A DNA stretch of 64,000 nucleotides from Hydractinia symbiolongicarpus (GCF_029227915.1 NC_079887.1:7004001-7068000), one strand, 5' to 3'. Positions 1 through 12,647 are shown, numbered from the stretch's first letter. Program-made: numbers and translations. The notes: a model not told the origin generated them from the letters alone.

Positions 1-258
1 TCTGTGAATATTTTTATATAGGATTTTTTAATTTTATTTTGAATAAAATAACGCACAAAAATAAATAAAATATAAAGTTATTATAAATAGTTAAAAAAGA
101 CAACTAATTATATGGTCAATGTAAAAAACCTATTTGCAGGCACTAAATCATGAAATATCTAAATACTAGAAACTGAAAAATGAAGAAACTCAACAACCAA
201 AATCACTAATAAAACTTTTGTATGATCGCCTTTCCATATCTACTTTTTAATTTTTTTC
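1..258. other. AT-rich sequence, no feature seen
   Basis: Low-complexity A/T-rich DNA. I see no exon, repeat terminus or coding signal. It is presumably intronic to gene 1, whose ectodomain exons would lie to the left. Confidence 0.4.
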
Positions 259-1009
259 GGTTTTAAGGCAAGAAAACAATTTTTTTTTTGCTAAATTAAA
301 ATTTTATTTTTTACATGAGGGCACTTAAAATTGAATATGTAAGTAACATTCAAACAATGATTCTATAAAATATCCTCTCATATGTCAGACAACGCTTTTA
401 CCTTTTCTTTTTTATTGAATAGCTCCTTAGTGTTATTTTTTATTTTGATCTTAGAACTTTCTTTTTCGAAAGTCTCCTTCTCTTATTAACACTTCTATTT
501 CTTCAAAATTGACTGTTTATTTCTTTGATATGTTTGGATAATCCTGATAAATTATCTTTGCCTCCTATCGCATCTTTCATGTGTTCTTTCAACCTGATTT
601 CTAATTTTCTTTTTATTTCTCCGATGTATATTATATCGGAATCTATATACGCAGGTCTATATACAGCCCCAACTTTTTGTTTTGCTTCTGCAGCTTCGCA
701 ATTTTATTCTTAAATAATTTGTTAGGGATTAACCCTTTGTGTGCATAACTTTTACATTAAATTCCTCACCAATTCTTGTTGCTTTCCGAGAGACTCTCCT
801 CATAGGGTAAATACAACCTAGTTGAGTTGTCGTCGTCATTATTTTTCTTCATTAATTTTAAGTGCCCTCATGTGAATAAATGAAATTTTAACGATATTAT
901 AGATATTGTAAGAAAACTTTTACTTAGTATATGATCTTATGATGCTTCAGTATAGACTGAAGAGATAATTTATCAAAAATAAATAAATTTGTTTTCTCGC
1001 CTTAAAGCC
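259..1009. mobile_element. Remnant flanked by inverted repeats, carrying a GIY-YIG (Penelope-type) fragment
   Basis: The two ends carry inverted copies: GGTTTTAAGGCAAGAAAACA at 259-278 matches the reverse complement of 990-1009 at 18 of 20 bases, and ACATGAGGGCACTTAAAATT at 313-332 is matched exactly by the reverse complement of 855-874. Between them, on the minus strand, is a decayed GIY-YIG coding fragment. Penelope-like elements often have terminal repeats that can be inverted, so this fits a truncated Penelope-like copy. A chance insertion of the fragment into a foldback element is the alternative. Confidence 0.55.
503..803 (-). pseudogene. GIY-YIG endonuclease fragment, Penelope-like element
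   Basis: Read on the minus strand in two frames, the 5' part has a basic stretch (RRVSRKATRIGEEF, then IPNKLFKNKIAKLQKQ). After a frame change it gives VGAVYRPAYIDSD, IIYIGEIKRKLEIRLKEHMK and LSGLSKHIKEIN. The YIGE-x-KRKLEIRLKEH pattern followed by LSxHI is the core of the GIY-YIG nuclease domain that Penelope-like elements carry after the reverse transcriptase. The reverse transcriptase itself is not seen. The frame change and a stop after NSQF make it a pseudogene. Similar domains occur in other mobile nucleases, so the Penelope assignment is an inference. Confidence 0.6.
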
Positions 1010-1796
1010 AAACAATTAGTACTAGTAGGTAAATTGGTAAGTAAAGTCATTAAGTTAATATCCCTTTTGATGAAAAGTTTGTAGTAAAACTTTTTAAAGG
1101 AAACAGACAGCCATTAAACCCTCTACTTTAAACAGTTGATAACACATTACTTACAAAGAATACAAATATATAAAGTTGATGTAATGTTCATTTATCTTTT
1201 TGAGTTATCCAGACAAAAATTACGGTTTAGCGTTATTCCGTTTTCAATAAATCACCCAGATTAAATCGTAAACGCGTTTTATGCCCAACTTACCGTAATG
1301 TCCATTTGTTCTGCTCCAGCAGAATGCCATTAAAGCGCTATAAGTCTTATAGAAATCCGTAATGATTTCAACACCCACGTCTGTTACAAAGTCGAAAAAA
1401 AATATCTATCTTAACACACAATGGTTAAAGTCAAGTTTTACTTAATTCGAATGTATAGGATAATTGAGGCTTTACTAAAAACTTGAATTAACATTATTTT
1501 AATAATTAGTTAGATGTGATGGTCGTGTAATTCATTATATAAGGGTTTAATAACGGTAAAAAATCTTAACACAAACAGAACACAACTAAATTGAAGTTCA
1601 GGGTTTATGTCCCACCCGATCTATCATCTTTGCAGCACTTGGGAATATAATATGCTTATACCAATATATCTCATATGCACTGTTGTTTCCCAACTACCAA
1701 TTTATTATATCTAAACACATTCATAAACATGCTACGTAGGCAAGATATTCGATTCCATCCCTCTTAATCTGTTATAAAAAAATGTTTATATTCTAG
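1010..1796. other. Non-coding sequence upstream of the gene 1 transmembrane exon
   Basis: AT-rich, no TSP1-like exon and no repeat terminus found. It ends in a polypyrimidine-poor but usable 3' splice site (TTCTAG at 1791-1796). Ectodomain exons of gene 1 must lie outside the window to the left. Confidence 0.4.
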
Positions 1797-1934
1797 ATGG
1801 TAATAAAGATAGTCAAAAAGCTGAAAATGATGATAATGGAAAGAGTAATCAAATTATTATCCTTTTGGTTGGCATCTCGATCGCTATTATACTCATCCTC
1901 ATTTTAATTGTACTTATAATTATAAAGTGCAGAG
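1797..1934 (+). CDS. Receptor gene 1: juxtamembrane and transmembrane exon
   Basis: This is an internal exon with an AG acceptor at 1795-1796 and a GTAACA donor at 1935, phase 1 at both ends. It encodes an acidic, glycine-poor juxtamembrane stretch (DGNKDSQKAENDDNGKSN), then about 24 hydrophobic residues rich in Ile and Leu, then a KC-R stop-transfer. The orientation is that of a type I single-pass protein. The design matches the transmembrane exon of gene 2 (57529-57633), including the leading Asp-Gly split over the exon junction, so the two genes are paralogues. Downstream exons are 11807-11857 and 14034-14239, reached by a roughly 9.9-kb intron full of Helitrons. The extracellular part is not in the window, so a TSP1 ectodomain is only inferred. 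Confidence 0.75.
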
Positions 1935-2159
1935 GTAACATTTTTGTTTGTTCCATTTTCTTTACCTTAACAACAAAGATGGAAAAGCAAATGTTTGAAA
2001 GTCGCAAATTTTAAAAAATACATGTTTTAATTTTCAATTAAAAAATTAAAAAGCCAGGAAATAAATTTTAAGCGAGAAAAACAATTTATGGATTTCTAAA
2101 TCCTAAAATCTAAGTGATTATAAAAGAACAAGTAAACAACTATATTTCACGACTAAGTA

Positions 2160-2377
2160 TCTATATAATCATACGCTTGTGTGAGTAACCATGTGAGTCC
2201 ACGACACGCAATGTACGGGTCAATTTTTTATGACGTGGCGTTACGCTAAAATTTACCAAGTAAAAAAACGCAAATCAGGAGTTACTATTTAAATGTTTAA
2301 TTCTCTTTTCCATTACCTTAAAAAATAAAACTCTTTTTCTTTATTTTATTAAAACTAATTTTTATTTTATTCTCAAA
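2160..2377 (+). mobile_element. Helitron 5' terminal fragment (family C-like)
   Basis: Begins TCTATATAATCATACGCTTG after an A. The following GTGAGTCCACGACACGCAA segment is nearly the same as the start of the element at 9468. The copy is cut off at 2377 by the minus-strand Helitron that begins with CTAG at 2378. No 3' end can be assigned. Confidence 0.7.
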
Positions 2378-3122
2378 CTAGTCTATAAAACCCGTGGAGA
2401 AATCCACTTAGGCAAAAGGTCAATAAAAAGAAAGTTTGCTTAGATGTTTTGCTGACGTCAGCACTGCAGTGCAGATAAAAAAATTAGCGAAATTTGTTTA
2501 TTCTTTGTCTGTTATGTGTAGAGGTGGAAATGCTGGTTAAAATAATGTACAGGATAATATGTTCTCGACGAACACCTAAGGAGATATCAGGGATTAAAAT
2601 TTTTGCTGATGTCAGCAAAGACCCGTCAAAACCTTAAAGAATTTTTTTAAAAATTTGTATACCTGTTGCCTTCATCGTATAGATCTTGAAACGCTGATCA
2701 AGAAAATGTTTAGGATCATGCGTCTTTGAAAAATGGTTGCAAAGATATTAGGGTTTGAAGTTTTTTTGATGACGTCATCAACCCGCCCGTTCCGAAACGG
2801 ATTTGGGGACCTAGGTTGGGGAAAATTACCCAAATTGGTCCTAGGTGGTCCATAGTTACCCACGCGGTGAAAAATCATTGACGTCACCACCTCGTTTCCA
2901 AGTTAATTGGCCTCAAATTTTAAGTGCACTGTAATGGCTTCATTAATTTAATATAGGATATTGACGTTCAAGTAGCGTTATTGACGTCGCGCCGTAACGT
3001 CATAAAATTTCACATTTAAGACATAATTTTTTCGGCGACTTCAAAGAAAATTTCAGCGACATTAAAGGAAAATGAGGATATCCACTATGACTGTCACATA
3101 CACTTCGTATTATTATAAGTGA
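2378..3122 (-). mobile_element. Helitron family A, full-length non-autonomous copy
   Basis: On the minus strand the element starts TCACTTATAATAATACG (complement of 3106-3122) and ends in a hairpin of the GTGGA-loop-TCCAC type followed by CTAG (complement of 2378-2381). These are the terminal hallmarks of Helitrons, which start with TC, end in CTRR after a short hairpin and make no target duplication. The body has no coding capacity. It is repeated, with divergence, at 3123-3674 and at 6156-9467. Confidence 0.8.
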
Positions 3123-3674
3123 CTAGTCGATAAAGCCCGTGGAAAAATCCACTTAGGCAGGATAACAGAGAAAAACAACCGTCATTTAAATTTTGCTGAT
3201 GTCAGCAGAGACCTGTCAAAACACAAAATTTTTTTTTTCAGAAATGTGTATGCCTGTTGCCTTCATCGTATAGATCTTGAAACGCTGATTAAGAAAAGGT
3301 ATAGGATCGTGTGTTTTGACAAACGGATGCAGAGATATTAGGGTTTAAAAGTTTTTTGATTACGTCGTCATTTTCGGAATGGACGGGTGTCCATTCCGAA
3401 ACGGATTCGGTGACTTAGGTTTGGAAAACTTACCCAAATTGGTTCCAGGTAGTCCCTAGTTACCCGCGTAGGAGATGACGTCAGTTATTTCCACCCGTTT
3501 CCAAGTTATTTAGCCCTAAATTTAAAAGTGCAATGCAATGGCTCCACTAATCTTAATATACTTTCCTTTGACGTCAATATTACTCTAACGTCAAAGTTTG
3601 CTAATTTACAGAACAAATTTATAGGCGATGTTTTATAGACTTTATCATAGAAATTTTATCCACTTTGCAAAAGT
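3123..3674 (-). mobile_element. Helitron family A, second copy, 5' end lost in a microsatellite
   Basis: CTAG at 3123-3126 abuts the TC end of the previous copy directly, so the two sit in tandem in the same orientation. The body parallels 2378-3122, with shared blocks such as TCATCGTATAGATCTTGAAA. The 5' terminal part runs into the GACA array at 3675. Confidence 0.7.
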
Positions 3675-4180
<506 letters not shown>

Positions 4181-5388
4181 TAAAGCGAAGCTTAGTAATC
4201 GAAGTAAAAAACTTATTGGACTTTTATCCAGAGAACGCTAGCTAGCAGCCTACTGAGAAAGCGAAAGAAAACCAGGTGTGTTGTTTAGATTATCTGGTAG
4301 AGAAATGAATTTAGTTGAATAACGACATTTAAGCCGTTCACACTTTCAAAGCTAAACTTTCCCTTAAATATGAAGTGAAATATGTTTTGCGCCTGAACAT
4401 ATTCTTTTTTGTAAGAATATACCCAGGGTCAGTTAAGAATATCTTAAGAATATGTCCTACCTGGATTGTTTGTTATAAATATAAAAATAATTTTGCAATG
4501 GCTATAGCAAGCTTTATTTTATTAAGGCATTATATATTTTCAGGACATGGACATGCTAAGAACATATTCAGAATAATGAGGATAGTATTTGTCAAAAAGT
4601 TAAGAACATTAAGGCTGAAACGGAATAATTCTTTTAAAATACATGGTGCATATCATAGAGAAGAATTTACATAAACTGTAAATGTATTTTTTCCGTTGTT
4701 ATTGTTTTTAATACTACAGACTGTGTAAATTCAGTGTTGATGTCGTTATAAAAAAACTAAACTTAAAACCTAAACTTAAATCAATGTTTACATCTGTTAC
4801 GTTACGATCGTTTGAAATATATTCGATCTTAAATTCGAAAACGCTGCATTGTTATCTTCTTTGATTTTATGCGTGATTTTCTAGATAATAAGTTTGGGTC
4901 TGTTCTTTGAATATCTCGGTAGATATACAATATACCAAATGATTCAAGTTTTTATATTTCTCTTTTTCGTGTTTTAACTATTAATTTCTTATATTTTGAG
5001 TTCTGGAATGGCAAAGCAAGTATATAGTTTTAGCGTTTTTGGCTTTTTATAAACGGTTGTTAGACACCTTTGATTTTGTTGGACATTTTCCATTTTTGTT
5101 TTACAACTTTATTTATTTACTTATTTTTTTGATGCACATGCGTAGATTTTTAGACGTTTTGTTTCAGCGGTTATACACATATAATAATGCAGATTGCAAG
5201 CAACCTCGATCCCAATGCATTTTTTTATCTTTCTGCCATCCCGTTATAAAAGAGACAAAGAGCCTTGTGTCAAGGTTGAAATGTGAGTTTTGAAAATTCA
5301 AATAGCTGCGTTGTATGTTTTTGTTTGGTATCACTTACATGCATTTCATAGAGACATTCGGTGGATTCTTCCACGGGAATTCGGATAG
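4181..5388 (+). mobile_element. Helitron family C, partial copy
   Basis: Parallels 10110-11420: both share AGCTTAGTAATCGAAGTAAA-like starts, a GTTGTTTAGATTAT block and the 3' hairpin GTGGATTCTTCCACGGGAAT. The terminal CTAG has become ATAG at 5385-5388. The 5' end is lost in the microsatellite. No credible coding region. Confidence 0.65.
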
Positions 5389-6155
5389 TTTATATATGTA
5401 TCCCTAACAACTTTTTTACAGCATTTTCGTGGCTGTTTGGGACAAAAATAAGCAGGTTTTGGATGTACTAGCAGGAAACAGCAAAAGTAAGACAACAACA
5501 TACTACGAGCTTCGACAGATGAAGTTTGCTATGATAAGATGGCGCCAAATTTGAATAAATATACAGACCGAAAACATTCCACAACAAATCAAACGCGCAA
5601 TATCGTGGCTTCATTTTTACTTTCTTATTTTCACCTGCAACGTAAATATCAATTTGTTCAACACGTTCAGTGGTATAAAATAATAAAAATATGTTCGTCA
5701 CACATTGTTCAACATTTCCTATTTTAATTTTTAAGTTTTTCTTGTTACATTACCTTGTGCGTATTGACCAAAAATAAATTCCATTGTTTAACATAATTTA
5801 ACTACCCGTTTAGCAAATGTGTAAAAATACTAAATTATAATTCACCAGTGACAAAGATGTAAATAATACTGGTATTTTTAACAATCTGTTTTATATTTTG
5901 GGTCTAGTGTGTTGTCGTTCTACAAAGTTTTAAGTGAAAACTTACTGTTTTTATGTGAAAAACATCAAGTTTTTATTTGCAAATTTTTTTACTATGTCTA
6001 TGTTTCATGAATTTTTTATCATAATGGCTGTAATATGTAAGACGATTTATTATGGAGCAGATCAAGCGACTCGGTCCGGTCTTTAAAATCAATCACTGGT
6101 ATCATGAACTTTTATGTAGCAGCCGTGCCGTGCGAAGTTCGCCTCTCCTTTAATA
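5389..6155. other. Intronic sequence, nothing recognised
   Basis: AT-rich sequence between two Helitrons. Open frames here are short and show no domain or codon pattern I trust. Confidence 0.4.
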
Positions 6156-6320
6156 TCTATATAATAATACGCTAAGTGTGTCTGTCTGTGTGTCTGTGAC
6201 AGGCCAAGTGGATGTCTTCATTTTCCTTTGATGTTGCCGAAAAATGCATCTCTAATATGTCAAATTTTCTGACGTTACGGCGCGACGAAAATACTACTAC
6301 TTTAACGTCAATATCCTATA

Positions 6321-8891
6321 CTAGCTGTTTCCCGTGGAAAAATCCACTGTATTCCATTTAATTTATGTAGCAGATATATGTCCATCAAAAAACAAACAAT
6401 ACAGCAGTGCGCATCTTACATCTGCATTATTATATAAATGACCAAAAAAATTAAAGGTTTTCAACAACTGCAGTATTTATGTGACATTTAAAATCTAAAT
6501 CTACTAAAATTACTTGCTCTGACCATCTGACAAATGCGAAAATTATTCGGAAAGAAGTTTCCAAAAGCATTTCAACATACATCTCACCCATAAAATTTAA
6601 ATCACTTAAAACGCCACATATATACAAAAAAACTGATCAATGTCAAACACAAATCTCTCTCATTGTATATGTTAAAATCAGTTAGTTTATTGCAAACCCT
6701 GCCAAAGGTTGATACACAATGTTAAAAATAAACAATAAATTGTGCCTCTGACAGAATTTTTTATCTAAGGTGTAAAAAAAGGGATTTGCAAGGACAAATT
6801 ATAATGCAATAAAACATTATTTGATATATTGCATACAGTCCCTCCTCACCAAACTTTAGACAAAATGCCAACAAAATAACGGTGTTTAAACCTAAAATTA
6901 ATAAAGTCCTTTTAGCAATTTGCATGCTGTTTTACCATCAATAAAGTAAACAAAATTTCAAATCTCACATAGTATTCTGTCACAAATTTTCATAAAATAT
7001 ATATATAAGTCATAATGAGTCATGTTAAACAACAGCAATCAATCTGTATATGAGTTCATTTTATGTCAATTTTTGCACCAATTTTGCAACACAAAATACA
7101 AATTCTAAATAATACTAAAATCTCTTATTTTGGTCCTTCGCATACCGACGGTCTCCCACAAAAGTTTAATCAAAATGTAAAAAATGAGAGGTAACGACAA
7201 AATCAAAGTTTGCAAAATTTAACTATTTTAGTACATATATCTACTGCATATGCCCTCTAAAACAATATTTTAATCCAAAATGCCAAAGAAAAACAGTTTG
7301 CAACAAAAATCAGTTATTTCGATAATATTGCATACACTCTTTCCTCACAAAAGCTTCACAAACTGTAAAAAAAAGAATGGTTGTAGGGAGTGCTTCTGAT
7401 TCAACAAAAAAAGTTTTTTTGACATATTGCATCTAGCCCTTACCCATTAAATCTTACACAAAATTTCCAAAACTATATACGATTTAGAACACATCAAATT
7501 TAAATCGAGAAGGATCAGTCATTTCGATATATTGCACGGAGTCCTCCCCAGTAAGAATTTATACAAAATATAGAAAAACAAAGCTTGAAAGGTGTAAAAT
7601 TGAATTCTTCTTCTGTGTATATATATATATGGTCCTTCCTCGCAAAATTAACATAAAATGTCAAAAAGATTCAGATATAACATCTAACACAACAAAAATC
7701 AGTTCTATCAGTATATGTCATGCCATTGTCTTCCACCAAATGTTCCCCTTAAAGTTTCACAGACACAGCCTGTAAATTAAAAACAACTAAGATCAGGTAT
7801 TTTGGTCTATTTCATACCATTCTGTTCCAAATAACTTATAAAATGTAAAAATTGAGTGGTAAAACAGAAATGTCAAAAAGAAGAAAAAAATAGCTTACAA
7901 AGAGTATAAAATTGAAATCAACAAAGTAGCTCTTTTGGTGTATTAAATATAAGCCATACGCACAAAAGTTTACACTAATTGTAAGAAAATGGTTGTGTTT
8001 AGTAATTCTAAATTAAGAAAAGTCAGTTCTTTTAGCATGCTGATTAAGGTTTTTGCCCACAATTTGAAACAAATTAAATTTACATTTTAAAAATAAGTAA
8101 TTTCTGAACTTTATTTTCAGAATATTTGGAGGAAAAGAACTTCGCAAACCAAAAAAAACCCAGGAAAATGTTTAAAATTTTCAGGGTTAATAACGTTTGA
8201 TGTGTTTTGTGGGAATATATATATACTGGGAATCTTTAGTTTAAAGCTAGCATTAGCTAGCTACAGCAGCTAATAGCTAGTCACTTAAATATAAACTGGA
8301 GACTTAGCTAGGTATAAAGAACATGGCTACATATATATATATATTCCTAGCTAGCTAGCTAGCTAGTTGTTGGTGGTGGTTGGCTTTTTATGATGCTAGC
8401 TATAAAACATGTCTGGCAACAATAATATAATCAAAACTGAAAATAAAACATGAAAAAACCTTACAGAACCTTGCTATGATTAATTTATAAAACCATGCTC
8501 TTCTTCAAATGTTTTTTTAAAGATTTATTTTGAATGAAAGATTAGAGAATACTCAAAAAGAACAGCCATCTTTTTTGTAAACACAATTTCCGTTTTATGC
8601 TAGGAACTTCATTTAACAGTCCGTATGCTTTGTGAATATCTAATACCGTTTCATATGTAGCGATACCTATATATATATGCTAACATAGAGTTTTTTGGCA
8701 TAAGGGTATATATATTTATATCGTTATTAGCAGCGGGTTATATATTTACACCTTATGTGCGATTTCTATGCAGTACATCCCTAATTTTTTTAGTTAAATT
8801 TTAGCGTACGGCCACGTCATAAGAAAGTGACCCGTGATTTTCGTGTCGTGGACTCACAGTTTTAGTCACGCAAGGGAATTAATATATGAGA
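6321..8891 (-). mobile_element. Helitron family B, copy 1 (2.57 kb)
   Basis: On the minus strand it starts TCTCATATATTAATTCCC and ends with hairpin AGTGGATTTTTCCAC, then GGGAAACAGCTAG. A near-identical copy lies at 44714-47420. The two differ by internal indels: about 170 bases near 8143-8310 occur only here, and about 70 bases occur only in the other copy. No Rep/helicase coding is present, so it is non-autonomous. The interior is mostly a degenerate tandem repeat of about 100 bases. Confidence 0.85.
6827..7960. repeat. Degenerate tandem repeat of about 100 bases inside Helitron family B
   Basis: A recurring phrase, ATATTGCATnnnGTCCTTCCTC-like, followed by CAAAAnTTTAnACAAAATG, appears near 6827, 6920, 7138, 7245, 7329, 7426, 7533, 7615, 7715, 7808 and 7942. 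The spacing is mostly 82-109 bases. Units are strongly diverged. The same ladder is present in the copy at 44714-47420, so it predates their separation. Confidence 0.65.
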
Positions 8892-9467
8892 TTAAATTAA
8901 TGAAACCATTACAGTGCACCTAAAACTTTGAGGCCAAATAACTTGGAAACGAGGTAGTGACGTCAATGATTTTTCACCGCGTGGGTAACTAGGGACCACC
9001 TAGGATCAATTTGGGTAATTTTCCCAAACCCGGATCCCCGAATCCGTTTCGGAATGGACGGGTTGATGACGTCATCAAAAAACCTTTAAACCCTAATATT
9101 TCTGCAACCGTTTCTCAAAGGTACATCATCTTATACATTTTCTTGATCAGCGTTTCAAGATTTATGCGATGGAGGCAACAGGTATACTAATTTCTAAAAA
9201 AATATTTAGGGTTTTGACGGTTCTTTGCTGACGTAAGCAAAATTTTTAATCCCTGATATCTCATTAGGCGTTCGTCGAGAACATATGATTCTGTACGTTA
9301 TTTTGACCAGTGTTTCAACCTCTACACATTACAGACAAAGAATAAACAAATTTCGCAATGTTTTTTTTATCTGCACTGCACTGCTGACGTCAGCAAAACA
9401 TTTAAAACAACTTTCTTTTTATTGACCTTTTGCCTAAGTGGATTTATCCACGGGGTTTATACACTAG

Positions 9468-11420
9468 TCTATATAATAATAAGCTTGTGTGAGTAACCAT
9501 GTGAGTCCACGACACGCAAAGTACGGGTCACTTTTTGAATATTTATTATAATATTTGAATATTTAATTCTCTTCTCTTATTACTTTAAAAAATAAATCTT
9601 TTTTCTTTATTTTATTAAAGCTAATTTTTATTTTATTTTTAAATGTTTTTATTTGTTTTTTTTGTTTTAAAAGCCCCCGTTGGTCGTTATAGATAGAATA
9701 ATTTAATTCCCCCCCGGCTTACCATGTGCGCGCTGTATCTAACGGAAACAAGTTGTTTATCAACTTAAAAAAGAAAAGCGCAGCGAAGAAGGTTGTCTGT
9801 TTTTCAAGGTAATCCTGGAAAAAGTTATTTCAAACAATGTTTACTCATCATGAGGTTGGATTAGCTTATATTTGTTTTTTCTATATTTTCCATTTTGTGT
9901 TCTGGGACCGAGGTTGCTTCTTTTTATAGAAACTCTATCGGATTCGAATGTGAATGTAATTCGAACCTGAAATGTAAAAAATAAAAATGTTGTGTTGTTG
10001 TCGAACGAAGGTGTTGTTAGAAATATTTCTAACGTACGATGATTTAACATCACATAGAGAACTGATTGGAAATGTTTCAGGCAATTGTATGCATCTTCAC
10101 TTCGTTCTCTTTGGGATGAAACGAAGTTTAGTATTCGAAGTAAAAAACTGATTGGAGTTTTATTAGGAGAACGATAGCAAGCTACCTACTGAAAGGTAAA
10201 AGCAAAACAGGTGCGTTGTTTAGATTATTTAGTAGAGAAAGGAATTTGGGTGTATAACGAGTTTCTAGCTGCTCCTTTCAGAGCTAAATTTTCCTTAAAT
10301 ATTAAGTTTGTTGTTGTGTCTTGAATTAGAAAACATTTTCTTTAAGCACTTATTTTGTAAGTACATACTCTGCAAAATGGGTCAGAAGTTTAGAATATCC
10401 TAAAAAAATGTCTAAGCTTAATAGCTTGGTTTAAATATGAACATTTGTATGACACACAAAATTGATTAGAAGTTTACTTTTTTTATTGTATACCAAACGA
10501 ACTGAACTTTTTTCTGTCCAAACAATGGGCATTTAGTTACATGTAGTAGAATTGCCATTAGCTAGCTATAGTAACTTATAGCATGCTTTTTTCTTATTAA
10601 GTTATTATATGTTTTCAGGCCATAGTCATGCTAAGAACACATTGAGAATAAGGAGGATAGCATTAGTCAAAAAGTTAAGAACATCAACACTGAAACGAAA
10701 ACACACTATTCCTTTAAAAACAACGTGTATATTCCGGAGAAGAATTTACATAAACTGTAAAAAGTAATTTTTCCGTTGCTACTGCTTTTAACACTACAGA
10801 CTGTGTGATTCAGTGATCCAGTATAAAAAACCTAAACCTAAAACCTAAACTTAAATCAATGTTTACATCAGCTACGTTACGTTTGAAATATATTCGATTC
10901 TTAAATTCGAAAACGCTGCATTGTTATCTTCCTTGATTTTATACGTGATTTTCTTAATTATAAGTTTGGGTCTGTTAAAGCAAACTGTTTTTTAGTATTT
11001 TGGATTCAAATATTTCGGTAGATATACCAAATGATTCAAGTTTTTATATTTCTCTTTTATGTGTTTTTAACTGTTAATTTCTTTTATTTTGAGTATAACT
11101 TTGAAGGTTTGGAATAGACTAATAGCTGATTTTATATGAATTAACGAAAAATGTTGGATTTTTTTTAATCTTTGGTATCTTTTTTTCCCTGGTGTATTTC
11201 TGGAATGACGAAGATTTTTTTGAGCATTTTCCAATTTTATGTCATAATTTTTTTTATTATTTTTTTGTTCCGCATGCTTATATTTTTAGACATTTTGTAG
11301 CGGTTATAAATATAGAATAATGCAGATTGTGAGAAACCTTGATCCCAGGGATTTTTTTTGCCATCCCGGGGTCGAGGTTAAAATGTGATTCAGTGGATTC
11401 TTCCATGGGAATTCGGCTAG
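9468..11420 (+). mobile_element. Helitron family C, full-length copy (1.95 kb)
   Basis: TCTATATAATAATAAGCTTG begins at 9468, directly after the CTAG of the family A copy. The 3' end is hairpin GTGGATTCTTCCAT followed by GGGAATTCGGCTAG ending at 11420, with T next. The interior shares its distal two thirds with 4181-5388. No plausible coding region. Confidence 0.75.
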
Positions 11421-11806
11421 TAATAATATATTTCTCTCTGTCTGTGACAGGCAAAGCTGATCATACTGAAATCCTCTTTAATGGCGCCTAGAAAACATAA
11501 TTAACTTTTACTGTTTTCTCAATGTAAAATAGTTAAAATGTGACTTAAAAAATCAAAGTAATACTAAATTAGTTATCTAAGCCGTGGAAAAACCCACTTA
11601 TAGACACAGAAGTATTAAAAATCTATTTGTCAGTTTTAATAAAAGCCAGGAGTAAATTAGGTAACAAAACAAAACAATCCACCAAATTTAGATTTACTTT
11701 TTTCTCTCCGTTTCTTTAAAAAAGCGGGAATATTTAAAATTTAGTGCATATTTCATATCAACAGTTATACAATAAACAATAAACACTATCATCTTTTTGT
11801 TTTTAG
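11421..11806. other. Intron sequence with Helitron end scraps
   Basis: Contains AATAATATATTTCTCTCTGT and CTGTGACAGGCAAAGC at 11423-11458, resembling a Helitron 5' end, and CCGTGGAAAAACCCACTTA near 11582, resembling a 3' hairpin in the opposite orientation. It is probably a small decayed element. A pyrimidine-rich tract leads into the acceptor at 11805-11806. Confidence 0.45.
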
Positions 11807-11857
11807 GTAACACCTCTAGTTCTACAGGACAACAACAGCACACGGAAAATGATAATG
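11807..11857 (+). CDS. Receptor gene 1: 51-base cytoplasmic linker exon
   Basis: The acceptor TTTTTAG precedes 11807 and the donor GTAAGA follows 11857. Both junctions are phase 1, so the exon can be skipped without shifting the frame. It encodes a polar Ser/Thr/Gln-rich linker (NTSSSTGQQQHTENDN) between the membrane segment and the tyrosine-motif tail. Gene 2 has no obvious counterpart. The call rests on splice sites, phase and position only, as the peptide is too short for a domain assignment. Confidence 0.6.
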
Positions 11858-12535
11858 GTAAGAATTTTTGATTGTCTTAAACGTAATTTTTGACGTAAAT
11901 TTTTCAACATCTAATTGTGCACATTATTTAAAAAAATGTGAAAGTCGCAAGGGATCATACGACAGCCGGTTTAATGCGGTGGAGTTGTTACTTTTTGAGT
12001 CACAATCCATCGCGCCGCTAAAAAGAAGTTGTGAGAATTTATTGGATGTGTCCTGGCATGACTGGTCTTAACCTTATTCATGCTGGAATTTTTTGAAGGT
12101 CCTTTATCCGGGATGAGTAAAAACAACACGCTCTTTACAAATGCTTAAATTTTGCACAATGTTAAAACAACTTTTTTAAAAAAAAAATATATTTAGTCTA
12201 CAAAGTCTTTTATGTTTGGAAACATCAACTAGAGACATGTAAGTACATGTACAAAAGTGGAATATGCTACAAAAACCTATTCAAGTCTAGATAAACACAA
12301 TTATTAGAGCTGGCTGGTGTCTTGCATGAGGCAGGGGATTCAGACATAAGTCAAATAATATAGTTCATTGTTTCTCCATTGTTATGTGCCTGTTAACGGC
12401 GCTTTTGAAATGATCAATAATTGTTTTTAGAAATAAGAACATTAAAAGTATATAATAACAAACAAGGCTTTTCGAAAGTAAAAAGCTCTTAACTAAGAGT
12501 TTTTATTAACAAAATCTTTCTGAATTTATTATATA

Positions 12536-12647
12536 CTAGTCGGTGCCCCGTGGATAAATCTACGAGTTTCCCCGTCCTTTATTTACCACATTTCGTGTTT
12601 CTCGCTTTTGCGGTTACCATTTAGAGTGACGGGTTTTTTAATATAGA
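12536..12647 (-). mobile_element. Mini-Helitron (family D), 112 bases
   Basis: Minus strand: starts TCTATATTAAAAAACCCGTC, contains GGTAACCGC, and ends in a hairpin made of CGTAGATTTATCCACG, then GGGCACCGACTAG. It abuts the next copy at 12648. Confidence 0.75.

Larger units (their letters stand above)
6156..9467 (+). mobile_element. Helitron family A copy interrupted by a family B Helitron
   Basis: The 5' end TCTATATAATAATACG is at 6156-6171 and the 3' hairpin with CTAG is at 9464-9467. Removing 6321-8891 rejoins CAATATCCTATA to TTAAATTAATGAA, exactly the continuous order seen in the copy at 2378-3122 (complement). So this is one family A element split by a later insertion between A (6320) and T (8892), the target used by Helitrons. 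Confidence 0.8.
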
